A program made the translations under genes and the position numbers. Shown in pieces: positions 45,743 through 55,208 of a DNA stretch of 64,000 bases (positions within the stretch are counted from its first letter, which is position 1; each line of letters opens with the position of its first letter). The notes under the pieces were generated by a model, which saw nothing but the letters and a program-made list of their open reading frames with translations, was not told where the DNA came from and ran no database searches. Source of the stretch: Pseudomonadota bacterium (GTDB taxonomy: Bacteria > Pseudomonadota > Gammaproteobacteria > Steroidobacterales > Steroidobacteraceae). The DNA lies in contig JADIZR010000014.1 in assembly GCA_016704655.1 (NCBI GenBank), forward strand, positions 1-64,000, in the 5' to 3' direction.

Positions 45743-46221
45743 CGATCCGCCTGCAGGTGCGCCTCGACCAGCCAGAGGTTCTTGTCGGCACCGCGCGATA
45801 CGCCCGTAAACAGGTCGCTGGTATCGGCATCGCCGACCTTGCCGGTCTCGTCGATGGCCTTGCGCACGCTCTTGCCGAAACGGGCGAGCGCGCCCGCAAG
45901 CGCTTCCAGGTGGGCGCGGCCCTCGGTCAAGTCGACCGGGTACACAGGCAGCTTCGACCGGCCAGCCACGGCCTGCAGCGTGCCCTCGGCGGTGCCGCCC
46001 AGTGCAGTGATGCGCTCGGCCATGTCGTCGACGTGGCCACCCAGGTCGCCGGCAATCCTGTCGAACAGTTCGTGCAGGGCGATGAAGTTCGGCCCTTTCA
46101 CGTTCCAGTGCGCCTGCTTGGCCTGGAACTGCAGATCGATCGCGTCCGCCAGGCGGGCGTTCAGGACCTCGACGACCTTGGTGCGGGTCTTGGTGGAAAG
46201 GTCATTACGGGTCGGGTGCAT
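45739..46221 (-). CDS. dps: Dps ferritin-like DNA-protection protein
   Basis: A 160-residue Dps of usual length. The ferroxidase residues lie in FQAKQAHWNVKGPNFIALHELFDRIAGDLGGHVDDMAERI (His, His, Asp and Glu of the intersubunit site). It stores iron and detoxifies peroxide. It ends 4 bases inside the convergent antiporter gene. Confidence 0.92.
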   Translation of the reverse strand: MHPTRNDLSTKTRTKVVEVLNARLADAIDLQFQAKQAHWNVKGPNFIALHELFDRIAGDLGGHVDDMAERITALGGTAEGTLQAVAGRSKLPVYPVDLTEGRAHLEALAGALARFGKSVRKAIDETGKVGDADTSDLFTGVSRGADKNLWLVEAHLQADR

Positions 46222-46364
46222 GGCAACTCCTTGACGGCGGCAATCCTTGATACGGATCGGGTCAGGGGGTGGTCATTGTCGGGTCCCCGGCCGGCGGATC
46301 CAACAGAACCTGACGATGTCATCGATCGGGCTGGTCGATCGGCATATTAAACAGATGTCCATGT

Positions 46365-46381
46365 ATTGACACCATGTCAAT
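46365..46381. promoter_or_regulatory. Palindromic operator in front of the TetR gene
   Basis: ATTGACACCATGTCAAT is a perfect 7-bp-arm palindrome with a 3-bp centre, 11 bases upstream of ATG 46393. Its left half contains TTGACA, so a bound regulator would also cover a -35-like sequence. It suits autoregulation by the TetR repressor of the downstream efflux operon. Confidence 0.6.
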
Positions 46382-46392
46382 TCCCGATCACG

Positions 46393-47049
46393 ATGCCAAC
46401 CATGTCGTACCTCACCGCACGCCGCCAGGAAGAAAAGGATCGCCGTCGCGCCGAAATCGTCGATGCGGCCGAGGCCCTGTATGCCGAGACGGGCTGGGAT
46501 GCCATCACGATGGACCAGGTGGCCCGCCGGGCCCGCCTGAGCCGTGCCCTGCTCTACGTCTACTTCAAGGACAAGAGCGACCTGCACATGGCGCTGGTCG
46601 AGCGCTCGCTCGAGGCGCTGCACGATCGCTTCGTCGCGGCTCGGGCGGACCGGCCGAACGGCATTGCGGAGGTCGAGGCCATCGGCCGTGCCTACCTCGC
46701 CTTCTCCGTGGAAACGCCGCACTACTTCGACGCGTGTGCCCGCTACCAGGCGCACCCGACGGGCGAACACACGGCGGACGGAACTCCCTGCAATGAAACG
46801 GCCTGCGCCGTCGCCGGCCATAGCGTGCACGAGGTCATCGTCGAGTCGCTGCTGCGCGGCGTGGCCGACGGCTCGATGCGGGCGGACATCGACGATCCAT
46901 TCGTCACCGCGCTGACGCTGTGGGCGTTCACGCACGGCATGATCCAGATCGCATCGACCAAGGGCGGCCAGATCGAACACCAGGGCACGTCCGTGCAGTC
47001 GTTCATCGAGCATGGCCTCGACCTCGCGCTGCGGGCGCTGAAGCCATGA
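46393..47049 (+). CDS. TetR/AcrR-family regulator of an RND efflux operon
   Basis: A 218-residue repressor. The helix-turn-helix is EIVDAAEALYAETGWDAITM and ARRARLSRALLYVYFKDKSDL. The C-terminal ligand domain has three cysteines (FDACARY, TPCNETAC). ATG 46393 is used; ATG 46402 is equally possible. Its stop overlaps the tolC-like gene by ATGA, so it controls and is part of the operon. Confidence 0.88.
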   Translation: MPTMSYLTARRQEEKDRRRAEIVDAAEALYAETGWDAITMDQVARRARLSRALLYVYFKDKSDLHMALVERSLEALHDRFVAARADRPNGIAEVEAIGRAYLAFSVETPHYFDACARYQAHPTGEHTADGTPCNETACAVAGHSVHEVIVESLLRGVADGSMRADIDDPFVTALTLWAFTHGMIQIASTKGGQIEHQGTSVQSFIEHGLDLALRALKP

Positions 47050-48524
47050 AGCGCGCGACTTCCCTGCTCCTGTCCGTGGTGCTGATCGGTGGCCCCGTGC
47101 CGCTGGCACAGGCCGCATCGCCACCACCTGTCGCGCAAGCGGCGCAGCCGCTGGTCACCATGGAAGACGGCCTGCGCCAGGTCATCGACGAAGCGCTCGC
47201 CGCCAACCTCGAACTGCGCGCTTCCGGCGCGACCGTGCAGCAACGGCTTGCCGCGCTCGACCAGGCGCGTGCGCGTTACCTCCCGGTGATCGACTTCGCT
47301 GCGCGCTACTCGGTGGCCGACGGCGGTCGCACCATCGACTTCCCGGTCGGTGACCTGCTGAACCCGGTGTACGAGACGCTGGACCAGATGCTGGTGGCGC
47401 AGGGCCAGGCCCCGCAGTTTCCGCGCGTCCAGAACCAGTCGATCGCTTTCCTGCGCGACCAGGAGCAGGAGACGAAGCTGCTGCTTGAGCAGCCGCTCTA
47501 TGAACCGCGCATCCGTCCGGCGGTCGACGCAACTCGAGCCGACGCCGCCCGTGCCGAAGCGGACCTGGCCGCGCTGCGGTCGCAGGTCATCCGCGACGTC
47601 AAGCAGGCGTACTACCGCTGGATCGCGGCACAGCAGGCCGTCACGGTGCTCGACGCAACGCTCGAAGCCACGCGCGAGAACCTCAAGGCCAACGCCAGCC
47701 TGTACCGCAACGGCAAGGTCACGCGCGACCTCGTCTACCGCGCCGAGGCCGACGTGCTCGAAGTGGAGCAGGAACGCCTGGCCACCGCGAGTCGCGTGCG
47801 CATCGCGCAGAGTTACGTGAACCTGCTGCGCAATGCACCCCTGACGCAGCCACTGCCGAACGCGGCGCTCGATGCCGAGACGATCGAACGCTTCCGCGCA
47901 CGGTTGCTGGCCGTGCTCGCGGGACGGCAAGCGGACGCACCGAGGCTGCAGGACCTCGCGAGCCAGCGCCGCGAGGAACTGAAAAGCCTCGATGCAGCCA
48001 TCGCTGTGGGCGAAGCGCGCCAGGACCTGGCGCGCGCGGCCTTCAAGCCGTCGCTCGCCTTTGGCGCCGAAGCGGGCATCCAGGGCACGGACTACGGCTT
48101 CGCGGACGAAGACCGCTACGTGCTTGCGTCGCTGGTGCTGCGCTTCAACGCGTTCCGCGGCGGCGCCGACCAGGCCGCCCTGCGCGAGGCGCGCGCCGTC
48201 ACCGAACAGTTGCGCGCGACTCGCGAACTCGCCGGCCAGCGCGTCCGCCTCGAGGTGCAACAGGCGCTCGAGAACTTCGAGGTGGCCGAGGCCTCGCTCG
48301 ACACCGCAGCCAAGCGCGCCGAAGCGGCCAATGGCGCGTTTACGATCACCAGCCGCAAGCGTGACCTCGGCCAGATCAACCAGGCCGAGTTCATCGACGC
48401 GCGGCGCGCGCAGACCGATGCCCAGCTCAACGTGACACGGGTGCGCGCTGAATACCTCGCGCGTCTTGCAGAACTCGAATTCTCCATCGGCGACGCACGC
48501 CGCCTGGAGCAGGAGCGGATGTGA
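47046..48524 (+). CDS. TolC-family outer membrane efflux protein
   Basis: A 492-residue channel with a signal peptide (MKRATSLLLSVVLIGGPVPLAQA) and the repeated helical architecture of TolC (LRQVIDEALAANLELRASGA; LRQAR-type repeats near 190-240 and 380-480). It forms the outer-membrane duct for the adaptor and RND pump encoded next, and overlaps the adaptor gene by GTGA. Confidence 0.88.
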   Translation: MKRATSLLLSVVLIGGPVPLAQAASPPPVAQAAQPLVTMEDGLRQVIDEALAANLELRASGATVQQRLAALDQARARYLPVIDFAARYSVADGGRTIDFPVGDLLNPVYETLDQMLVAQGQAPQFPRVQNQSIAFLRDQEQETKLLLEQPLYEPRIRPAVDATRADAARAEADLAALRSQVIRDVKQAYYRWIAAQQAVTVLDATLEATRENLKANASLYRNGKVTRDLVYRAEADVLEVEQERLATASRVRIAQSYVNLLRNAPLTQPLPNAALDAETIERFRARLLAVLAGRQADAPRLQDLASQRREELKSLDAAIAVGEARQDLARAAFKPSLAFGAEAGIQGTDYGFADEDRYVLASLVLRFNAFRGGADQAALREARAVTEQLRATRELAGQRVRLEVQQALENFEVAEASLDTAAKRAEAANGAFTITSRKRDLGQINQAEFIDARRAQTDAQLNVTRVRAEYLARLAELEFSIGDARRLEQERM

Positions 48525-49591
48525 AAGTGCCAACCTGGCAGGCGTTCTCCGTCGTGGCCGCGGCGGTCCTGCTTGGCGCCTGCGGCGCCGAAAAGAAAGA
48601 CGACACTGCCGATGCGCAGCCTGCCGCGGTGCGCGCGGCCCCGGTGGCCAGCGTTGCCGTGACTGCGCAGACACGCACGGTGGGTGTGCTCGCACCTCGC
48701 GACGAAATCCGCCTGGCCTTCAAGGTCGGCGGCGTCGTCGATTCGGTGCGCGTCGAAACGGGCGACGTCGTGCGCAAGGGCCAGCTGCTCGCCGAACTGA
48801 AGCGCGCGGAGGTGGATGCCGCGGTCTCCCAGGCAGCCGAGGGCGTCGAAAAGGCTCGCCGGGACCTGGAACGCGCCAGGCAGTTGCGCATCGACGAAGT
48901 CGCGACCGAAGAACAGGTGCAGGACCTGACGACGGCCTACAACGTCGCCCGCTCCAACGTCGACGCGGCACGCTTCAACGCGCGCTACTCGCGCATCGAG
49001 GCGCCGGCGGACGGCATCGTCTTCGAGCGCATGGTCGAGGGCGGTGAACTGGTGCAGCCTGGACAACCGGTCATCGTGCTCGGCTCGACTGCTTCGGGAT
49101 GGGTCGTACGCGTCGGCCTCGCCGACCGCGATGTAGTGCGCATGGAACCGGGTGCGCCCGCGCAGGTGACGTTCGACGCGTTCCCGGGTCGCGCATTCGA
49201 GGGCAAGGTGACGCGCATCGGCGCGGCCGCGGACCGCATGACGGGCACGTTCGAGGTCGAAATCGAAGTGCAGCCGCAAGGCGCCCGCTTCGCGCGCGGC
49301 CTGGTGGCCAAAGTCTCGTTGCCGCTGGCGCCCTTGCCCGACGTCGCCCCGAACGCGACTGTCGTGCCAGTCACCGCACTCGTGGAAGCCGACGGCAAAC
49401 GTGCGACCGTATACGTGCTCGATCGCGAGAAGAACGTCGCGCGCCGCAAGGACGTCACGCTCGGCCCCCTGCTCGGCGAGCAGGTGATCGTGACTGTCGG
49501 CCTCACCGCGGGCGAACCGGTGATCACGGACGGCGCGGCGTGGCTCACGGACGGTCGCAGCGTCCGCGTCGTCGCCGACGACCGGGGTTGA
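48521..49591 (+). CDS. RND periplasmic adaptor (lipoprotein)
   Basis: A 356-residue membrane-fusion protein with a lipobox (AVLLGAC, Cys near residue 21). The barrel-sandwich/lipoyl halves are FKVGGVVDSVRVETGDVVRKGQLLAEL and ARYSRIEAPADGIVFERMVEGGELV, with a coiled hairpin between (about 90-145). It couples the pump to the TolC-like duct. GTG start overlaps the previous stop. Confidence 0.9.
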   Translation: MKVPTWQAFSVVAAAVLLGACGAEKKDDTADAQPAAVRAAPVASVAVTAQTRTVGVLAPRDEIRLAFKVGGVVDSVRVETGDVVRKGQLLAELKRAEVDAAVSQAAEGVEKARRDLERARQLRIDEVATEEQVQDLTTAYNVARSNVDAARFNARYSRIEAPADGIVFERMVEGGELVQPGQPVIVLGSTASGWVVRVGLADRDVVRMEPGAPAQVTFDAFPGRAFEGKVTRIGAAADRMTGTFEVEIEVQPQGARFARGLVAKVSLPLAPLPDVAPNATVVPVTALVEADGKRATVYVLDREKNVARRKDVTLGPLLGEQVIVTVGLTAGEPVITDGAAWLTDGRSVRVVADDRG

Positions 49592-49594
49592 GCC

Positions 49595-52500
49595 GTGCGG
49601 CTGTGGGAATTCGCGGTCCGGCGCTGGCAGTTCACGCTGCTGCTGTTTGGACTGCTGCTCGGCGTCGGTTTCACCACGCTCAAGAACATTCCGCGCGCCG
49701 AGGACCCGGAGTTTCACGCGCCGGTGCCGATCGTCGTCGTCGCCTATCCCGGCGCGGATCCGGCTGACATCGAGCGGCTGATCGTCGATCCCATCGAAGA
49801 CGCCATCAACGAACTCGACGACATCAAGCGCATGGACAGCCGCTCGCTCGACGGCGTCGGCATCATCCAGGTCGAGTTCCAGTGGGACCAGGATCCGGAC
49901 GAAAAGTACGACGAAGTGGTGCGCGAGGTGAACCGCATCCGCGCTGAACTGCCCGCAGACGTCGCGAGCCTCGAGGTACGGCGCACCGGCTCTGGCCTGG
50001 TCAACATCATGCAGGTCGCGCTCGTCAGCCCGGACGCCACTTACCGCGAACTCGACGAACTCGGCCGGGCACTGAGCGACGACCTCGAAACGCTGCCCGG
50101 CGTGCGCCGCAGCGAGGTGTTCGCGCTGCCCGAAACGGAGGTCCGCATCGCCGTCGACCTCGAGCGGATGGGTCGCGCGGGCGTTGCACTCGGACAGGTC
50201 GAGGCCGCGGTGCGCGGCGAGAACGCGTCGATCCCGGGCGGCTCGGTCGACCTCGGCCTGCGCAAGTTCAACCTGAAGACTTCAGGCAGCTACGATTCGC
50301 TCGACGAAATCGCGGGCACGGTCGTGGCGAGTCGCAACGGCAGCGTGGTGCGGTTGCGCGACATCGCCGAGGTCTCGTGGGACACGAGCGAGCAGCAATA
50401 CATCGGCCGCTACAACGGCCAGCGCGCCATCTTCGTGACCGCGAGCGCGAAGGACCGCGTCGACGTTTTCGACGTACGCTCAGGGATCGATGGCGGCCTC
50501 GCTCGCTTCGAGGGCACCTTGCCGCCGAACGTCAGGCTCGAGCGCGGCTTCGACCAGACGCGCAACGTCAAGCATCGGCTCGACCGGCTCGGCCTCGACT
50601 TCGCCATAGCGATCGCCCTGGTCCTGCTGACGCTGACCCCGCTCGGCCTGCGGGCCGCCAGCGTGGTGATGATCTCGATCCCGCTCTCGCTGGCGATCGG
50701 GCTCGCCGCGCTCTACTTCACGGGTTTCTCGCTCAACCAGCTCTCCATCGCGGGTTTCGTGCTGGCGCTCGGCCTGCTGGTCGACGACTCGATCGTCGTC
50801 GTCGAGAACATCGAGCGCTACCTGCGCGCGGGATACAACCGGGTCGAGGCTGCGATCGCGGCAACCGACCAGATCGCGCTCGCCGTCGTCGGCTGCACCG
50901 CAACGCTGCTGTTCGCGTTCCTGCCGCTGCTGTTCCTGCCCGAAGGCGCCGGCATCTTCATCCGTTCGCTGCCGGCGGCGGTGCTGTTCACCGTGGCCGC
51001 GTCGCTGCTCGTTTCGCTGACGGTCGTCCCCTTCCTCGCGAGCCGCCTGCTGCGGGCCGAGGGTCACGGCGCCGAGGGCAACAAGGCCCTGCAGGGATTG
51101 ATGCGCGTGATCCATGGCATCTACGGTCCGGCGCTGCGCGTCGCGCTGGCCGCGCCGAAGCGCACGCTGCTCGCGGCGCTGGCCTTCGTGCTCGCCTCCT
51201 TTGGTCTGACGACGCTGATGGGGTTCAGCCTGTTCCCGAACGCCGACATCCCGCAGTTCCGCATCGCCGTCGAGACGCCGACCGGCGCGAGCCTGGCCGA
51301 TACCGATCGCGCCGTGCGCTTCATCGAAGCCGAACTGCAGCGGCACGAGGCAGTGAAGCACGTGTTCGCGAACGTGGGTCGTGGCAACCCCCGCGTCTAC
51401 TACAACATTTTCCCGGAGGAAAAGAAGGCGAACGTCGGCGAGCTCTTCGTCGAACTGCAGCAGTTCGACCCGCGCACGACACCGGAGCTGCTGGAGGAAC
51501 TGCGGCAGACGTTCGCCGGCTACCCCGGCGCACGCATCATCGTCGAGAGCTATCGCAACGGCCCGCCGATCAACGCACCGATCGAAATCGCGATCGTGGG
51601 GCCCGACCTCGATGTGCTGCAGAAGCTCGCGAACCAGGCCGAAGCGCTCATGGTGGCGACGCCGGGCACCCGCAACGTCGACAACCCGGCGCGCCGCCTG
51701 CGCACCGATCTCGACCTGCGCATCGATTCCGACAAGGCCGCGCTGTTCGGCGTCGCTCCGGTCGAGGTCGACCGCACGGTACGCGCTGCCGTCGCGGGCC
51801 TCACCGTGGGCAAGTACCGCGAAGCGGACGGCGACGAGTACGACATCACGTTGCGGCTGCCGATGCAGGAGCGGCAGCAGCTGCAGGCGCTCGATTACAT
51901 CGAGGTCGCCTCGGCGAGCGGGCAGCCCGTACCTTTGCGGCAGTTGACCGATCCGGAATTCAAGGCGGCACCGAGTGCGATCCGCCGGCACGATCGACTG
52001 CGCGAATACGTGCTGACGGCGTACCCGACCGCGGACATGAACGTGGCCGAGGTGACGCAGAGTGTCCTGCGGAACCTGCGGCAGCTCGAGTTGCCGCCCG
52101 GGTACTCGATCCGGGCCGGCGGCGAACTCGAAGCGCAGCAGGAGAGTTTTGGCGGCATCGGCACGGCCGTGCTGGTCGCCGTGTTCGGCATCCTGGCCGT
52201 GCTGGTGCTCGAATTCGGCAGCTTCCGTTCGATGCTGATCGTCGCAGGCGTGATTCCACTCGGCATGGCCGGCGGCTTCATCGCGCTGTTCCTGGCGGGC
52301 TACGACCTGTCGTTCACCGCGACCATCGGCATCGTGGCGCTCATCGGCATCGAGATCAAGAACTCGATCCTGCTGGTCGACTTCACCAACCAGCTGCGTG
52401 AACAGGGCGTGCCGCTCGACGACGCGATCACGCAGGCGGGCGAAATCCGCTTCCTGCCGATCCTGCTGACATCTGCCACGGCGATCGGCGGCCTGCTGCC

Positions 52501-52684
52501 ACTCGCGATCCAGGGTTCGGGACTCTATTCGCCGCTCGCGATCGTGATCATCGGCGGACTGGTGTCGTCGACGTTGCTCGGCCGGCTGGTGACGCCCGTG
52601 ATGTACAAGGTGCTGCCGCCTTCGATCGTGGTGCTGCCCGGAGCGACGGCCGATGCTTCGCTGGCCGTCACGCGGGCGGTCTGA
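49595..52684 (+). CDS. RND efflux pump, HAE1-like
   Basis: A 1029-residue RND pump of normal length. FTLLLFGLLLGVGFTTLKNIPRAEDPEF begins the first segment and periplasmic domain. The proton relay in segment 4 is GLLVDDSIVVVENIERYL, and a lysine-type partner lies in segment 10 (IGIEIKNSILLVDFTNQLREQG). Start GTG 49595 is 3 bases after the adaptor stop. The drug or metabolite exported is unknown. Confidence 0.92.
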   Translation: MRLWEFAVRRWQFTLLLFGLLLGVGFTTLKNIPRAEDPEFHAPVPIVVVAYPGADPADIERLIVDPIEDAINELDDIKRMDSRSLDGVGIIQVEFQWDQDPDEKYDEVVREVNRIRAELPADVASLEVRRTGSGLVNIMQVALVSPDATYRELDELGRALSDDLETLPGVRRSEVFALPETEVRIAVDLERMGRAGVALGQVEAAVRGENASIPGGSVDLGLRKFNLKTSGSYDSLDEIAGTVVASRNGSVVRLRDIAEVSWDTSEQQYIGRYNGQRAIFVTASAKDRVDVFDVRSGIDGGLARFEGTLPPNVRLERGFDQTRNVKHRLDRLGLDFAIAIALVLLTLTPLGLRAASVVMISIPLSLAIGLAALYFTGFSLNQLSIAGFVLALGLLVDDSIVVVENIERYLRAGYNRVEAAIAATDQIALAVVGCTATLLFAFLPLLFLPEGAGIFIRSLPAAVLFTVAASLLVSLTVVPFLASRLLRAEGHGAEGNKALQGLMRVIHGIYGPALRVALAAPKRTLLAALAFVLASFGLTTLMGFSLFPNADIPQFRIAVETPTGASLADTDRAVRFIEAELQRHEAVKHVFANVGRGNPRVYYNIFPEEKKANVGELFVELQQFDPRTTPELLEELRQTFAGYPGARIIVESYRNGPPINAPIEIAIVGPDLDVLQKLANQAEALMVATPGTRNVDNPARRLRTDLDLRIDSDKAALFGVAPVEVDRTVRAAVAGLTVGKYREADGDEYDITLRLPMQERQQLQALDYIEVASASGQPVPLRQLTDPEFKAAPSAIRRHDRLREYVLTAYPTADMNVAEVTQSVLRNLRQLELPPGYSIRAGGELEAQQESFGGIGTAVLVAVFGILAVLVLEFGSFRSMLIVAGVIPLGMAGGFIALFLAGYDLSFTATIGIVALIGIEIKNSILLVDFTNQLREQGVPLDDAITQAGEIRFLPILLTSATAIGGLLPLAIQGSGLYSPLAIVIIGGLVSSTLLGRLVTPVMYKVLPPSIVVLPGATADASLAVTRAV

Positions 52685-52687
52685 AGG

Positions 52688-52761
52688 GCGTTCGTTCCGG
52701 GTCTTCCCCGGGCGAGCGGAAAGGCAGACACGCTCGCCCGGGGAAGACCCGGAACGAACGC
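52688..52761 (+). terminator. Perfect 31-bp hairpin ending the efflux operon
   Basis: Arms 52688-52718 and 52731-52761 are exact reverse complements (GCGTTCGTTCCGGGTCTTCC and so on), joined by a 12-base loop. A stem this long and exact is far beyond what termination needs. There is no T-tract, so it may work as a two-way terminator, an mRNA 3' stabiliser or a REP-like element. Confidence 0.8.
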
Positions 52762-52788
52762 TGATCGGCCGCGCGTGCGCAGTTCCCG

Positions 52789-53025
52789 TCAAGGGCTGAG
52801 AATTCGCACGGCGCATGCAACGGCCACACGTGCACATTGCATGACCGTCTGCAGATGATTCGCAACCGGCAGCTTCCATGGCTCCGTCACCAAATCGTGT
52901 TGATGGAGCTCGCTCTCATACGTGCCGTACGCCGCAAGCAGACGGTCAACGGGGAATGACGACCCATCTGAGACAGTCAGGAACCTCCGCTTCCCAGCGG
53001 TCCCTTCGAACACGCGATTGGCCAC
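52789..53025 (-). CDS. Hypothetical short ORF
   Basis: A 78-residue ORF opening with GTG 53025. It has no recognisable domain; TYESELHQHDLVTEPWKLP is its most protein-like stretch. Base composition in 52790-53030 looks less GC-rich than around it, which may mark acquired or decaying DNA. No good ribosome site is seen. It may be a remnant rather than a gene. Confidence 0.25.
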   Translation of the reverse strand: MANRVFEGTAGKRRFLTVSDGSSFPVDRLLAAYGTYESELHQHDLVTEPWKLPVANHLQTVMQCARVAVACAVRILSP

Positions 53026-53065
53026 GGATTGGTCGGCGCTCTATCGGCAGCCCGCTTGGGCCGGT

Positions 53066-53488
53066 TCAGGCGCCCACTGTTAGAACTGCACCGACAACCA
53101 TCAGGCCGATGCCGATACCCAGTCGCAGTGAAATGGGCTCACCGAGTGCCAGCCATGCCAGCAGAACGGTCATCGGGAGGCTCAACTTGTCGATGGGCGC
53201 TACCCGCGATGCAGGCGCAAGTTGCAGCGCCTTGAAGTACGCGAGCCAGGACAGACCGGTGGCTACGCCCGACAGAACGAGAAACACCAGGGTGCGCCCC
53301 TTCAAATCACGCAGCCCGACGGCTTCACCACGCGCGAGTACGATTCCCCAGGCAAACACAAGGACCACCACCGTGCGGACGGCGGTCGCGAGATTTGACG
53401 GGACACCCTGGATACCGATCTTGGCCAATATTGCGGTGGCGCCGGCGGCCATGGCGGACAGCAGCGCATAAAAGACCCATGTGTTCAT
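53066..53488 (-). CDS. Short EamA-family transporter (single repeat)
   Basis: A 140-residue protein with about five membrane segments and one EamA repeat. MNTWVFYALLSAMAAGATAILAKIGI begins it, and SWLAYFKALQLAPASRVAPIDKLS is the conserved drug/metabolite-transporter loop. Single-repeat EamA proteins of about 140 residues are a known group that dimerises. ATG 53488 is used. The gap to the next gene on the same strand is 52 bases. Confidence 0.85.
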   Translation of the reverse strand: MNTWVFYALLSAMAAGATAILAKIGIQGVPSNLATAVRTVVVLVFAWGIVLARGEAVGLRDLKGRTLVFLVLSGVATGLSWLAYFKALQLAPASRVAPIDKLSLPMTVLLAWLALGEPISLRLGIGIGLMVVGAVLTVGA

Positions 53489-53540
53489 GTCCTCTCCAGC
53501 GGGCTGGTGCTCAGCGATCGGACAGCATCCAACCGTCTTG

Positions 53541-55208
53541 CTAGAAGCTGTGGTGTGTTTCGACGAGCAACTGCACGGAGTCGATCCCGGGCTGACGTGA
53601 TAGGGGAACGGCGAGATCGATGTGCAGCACGTTGCCGAACCCGCTGCGGGCATTGCCAATGCGCAGGCCGACGCCGACGTCCGACAGCAGCCCGAGCGGT
53701 TCCTGGCCCGCGACGTCCTGACCCCACGTGCGTCCCGCATCGGCGAATGCCGCCGCGCCGATGTGGAACAGTCGGAACGGATACCAGTCCGTGTAAATGC
53801 GCTCCTCGACCGTGACGAGCGCGCTGGCGGTGCCGGACTGGTAACGCAGCGGGTATCCGCGTAATCCATTGTCGCCGCCCAGCAGCAACTGGTGATCAAG
53901 GTCGGGCCGCTCCGCGACCGACCCGCGCGCACTTGCGAAGAACAGCGCGCGTGGCGTTTGTCGGTAGTAATAGCGGGCCTCACCCTGCAGCAGCGTGTCG
54001 CTCAAACCGTTCTCCTGCACGCGACCGCTCAGGTCGGCGGTGAAGAATATCGACTGCGCGTCGCCGAGGCGCTTGCCGGCATTGCCATGAGCCTTGGCGA
54101 TGGCTGCGGTGCGGTCTGCGCCCCAGGCGGGTGCTGCGATACCCAACTCCGCCCGCAGCGTGCGTCCAAACTGCAGGTCCTCGGTGCGAGCAAGCTGATC
54201 CTGATTGTGCGCCGTGACGAAATCGTCCTCGATCCACTCCATGCCCACCCACGGGTAGACCAGCTTGCGATCCTGCGGCAGTGGCGCGACGAGTTGTTCG
54301 TCGCGTGCCTCGCTGAAGCGGCTGTCGTCGTAGCGCACACCTGCCAACCAGCGCCGAGCCCAGCCGTCCTGCAGCCCGCGCGAACGCCCACCGTAAATCT
54401 CGAAGCGGTCGGTATTCTCCGTGAAAGCGTCGAGGACCTCGCCCTGCTGATAGCGCGAGTTGAGGCGGTCGCCCGCGAGCAGGCTAAACCCCGCACTCCA
54501 ACGGGTGTCGAGCGAATAGAACGGTTGCCCGACCGCAAGCTCCGCAAAGCTGCCGTCACTGTTGTCCGCGTACGCGACACGTCCTCGCCACCAGCTGCCG
54601 AGGATCTGCGGGTCCTCGTATACGGCGAGCAGCGTGTCCCGATCGACATTGCTTGCCCACGACAGCGACACCAGTTCACCACGCCCGAGAAAGTCCTGAT
54701 CTTCGACCTTGATACCCACCTTGTTCGTGCCGCCCTTGCGGTTGAAATTGAAGCCGGGAGTCAGGCTCCACACGTCGCGCACTCGCACGCGCAGGTCAAC
54801 CGTCTGTTCGGCGGCGTAGTAGCAGGTTGGCTCGATCCAGGCGTCGTACAGGTAGCGTCGGCCGCGCAGCAATCGCTCCGTCTCGGCAACTTTCTGCTGG
54901 GAAAGTGGCTCGGACTCCTTGAACAATAACTGGGAACGGACGGCCTCATCGCGTGTGAGCATGTGCAGGTTGTTGGCCCAACGGTAGACGGTCACGTCCT
55001 CCCCGGGCTTCGTGGGATCAAAGATGTCCTCAACCTGGACGTCGATGTCCCCCACCTTCACCCCGCGCTGCTCGAGCTCCGCAATCGTGGGCAGTTCCTG
55101 CGACGATCCGGGTGCCTCGCAGCCGTATCCAAACGCAGCGCCGGACGCACCGACGAGTGCGAGGGCCACCAGGGTGTTCCGTAGTCGCCGGTTACAGGTC
55201 GTGGACAT
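53541..55208 (-). CDS. Omp85-family outer membrane protein
   Basis: A 555-residue protein with a signal peptide (LRNTLVALALVGASGAAFG). Residues 40-160 have POTRA-like features (YLYDAWIEPTCYYAAEQTVDLRVRV). Residues 170-555 form a beta barrel with an aromatic C-terminus (LLVETHHSF). The motif GGDNGLRGYPLRYQ matches the conserved VRGY loop 6 of Omp85 barrels. The length is shorter than BamA or TamA, with probably one or two POTRA domains. It is the last gene of the sulfatase-membrane protein operon. Its job could be export or insertion of an envelope product. Confidence 0.82.
   Translation of the reverse strand: MSTTCNRRLRNTLVALALVGASGAAFGYGCEAPGSSQELPTIAELEQRGVKVGDIDVQVEDIFDPTKPGEDVTVYRWANNLHMLTRDEAVRSQLLFKESEPLSQQKVAETERLLRGRRYLYDAWIEPTCYYAAEQTVDLRVRVRDVWSLTPGFNFNRKGGTNKVGIKVEDQDFLGRGELVSLSWASNVDRDTLLAVYEDPQILGSWWRGRVAYADNSDGSFAELAVGQPFYSLDTRWSAGFSLLAGDRLNSRYQQGEVLDAFTENTDRFEIYGGRSRGLQDGWARRWLAGVRYDDSRFSEARDEQLVAPLPQDRKLVYPWVGMEWIEDDFVTAHNQDQLARTEDLQFGRTLRAELGIAAPAWGADRTAAIAKAHGNAGKRLGDAQSIFFTADLSGRVQENGLSDTLLQGEARYYYRQTPRALFFASARGSVAERPDLDHQLLLGGDNGLRGYPLRYQSGTASALVTVEERIYTDWYPFRLFHIGAAAFADAGRTWGQDVAGQEPLGLLSDVGVGLRIGNARSGFGNVLHIDLAVPLSRQPGIDSVQLLVETHHSF

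Noticed and set aside
52688..52761. Inverted repeat as insertion-sequence ends
   Set aside because: Only 12 bases separate the arms, leaving no room for a transposase; a hairpin is the simple explanation.
50480..52879. A 799-codon minus-strand ORF
   Set aside because: It lies antisense to the RND pump, whose motifs and operon overlaps are decisive; its translation is low-complexity Arg/Gln/His.
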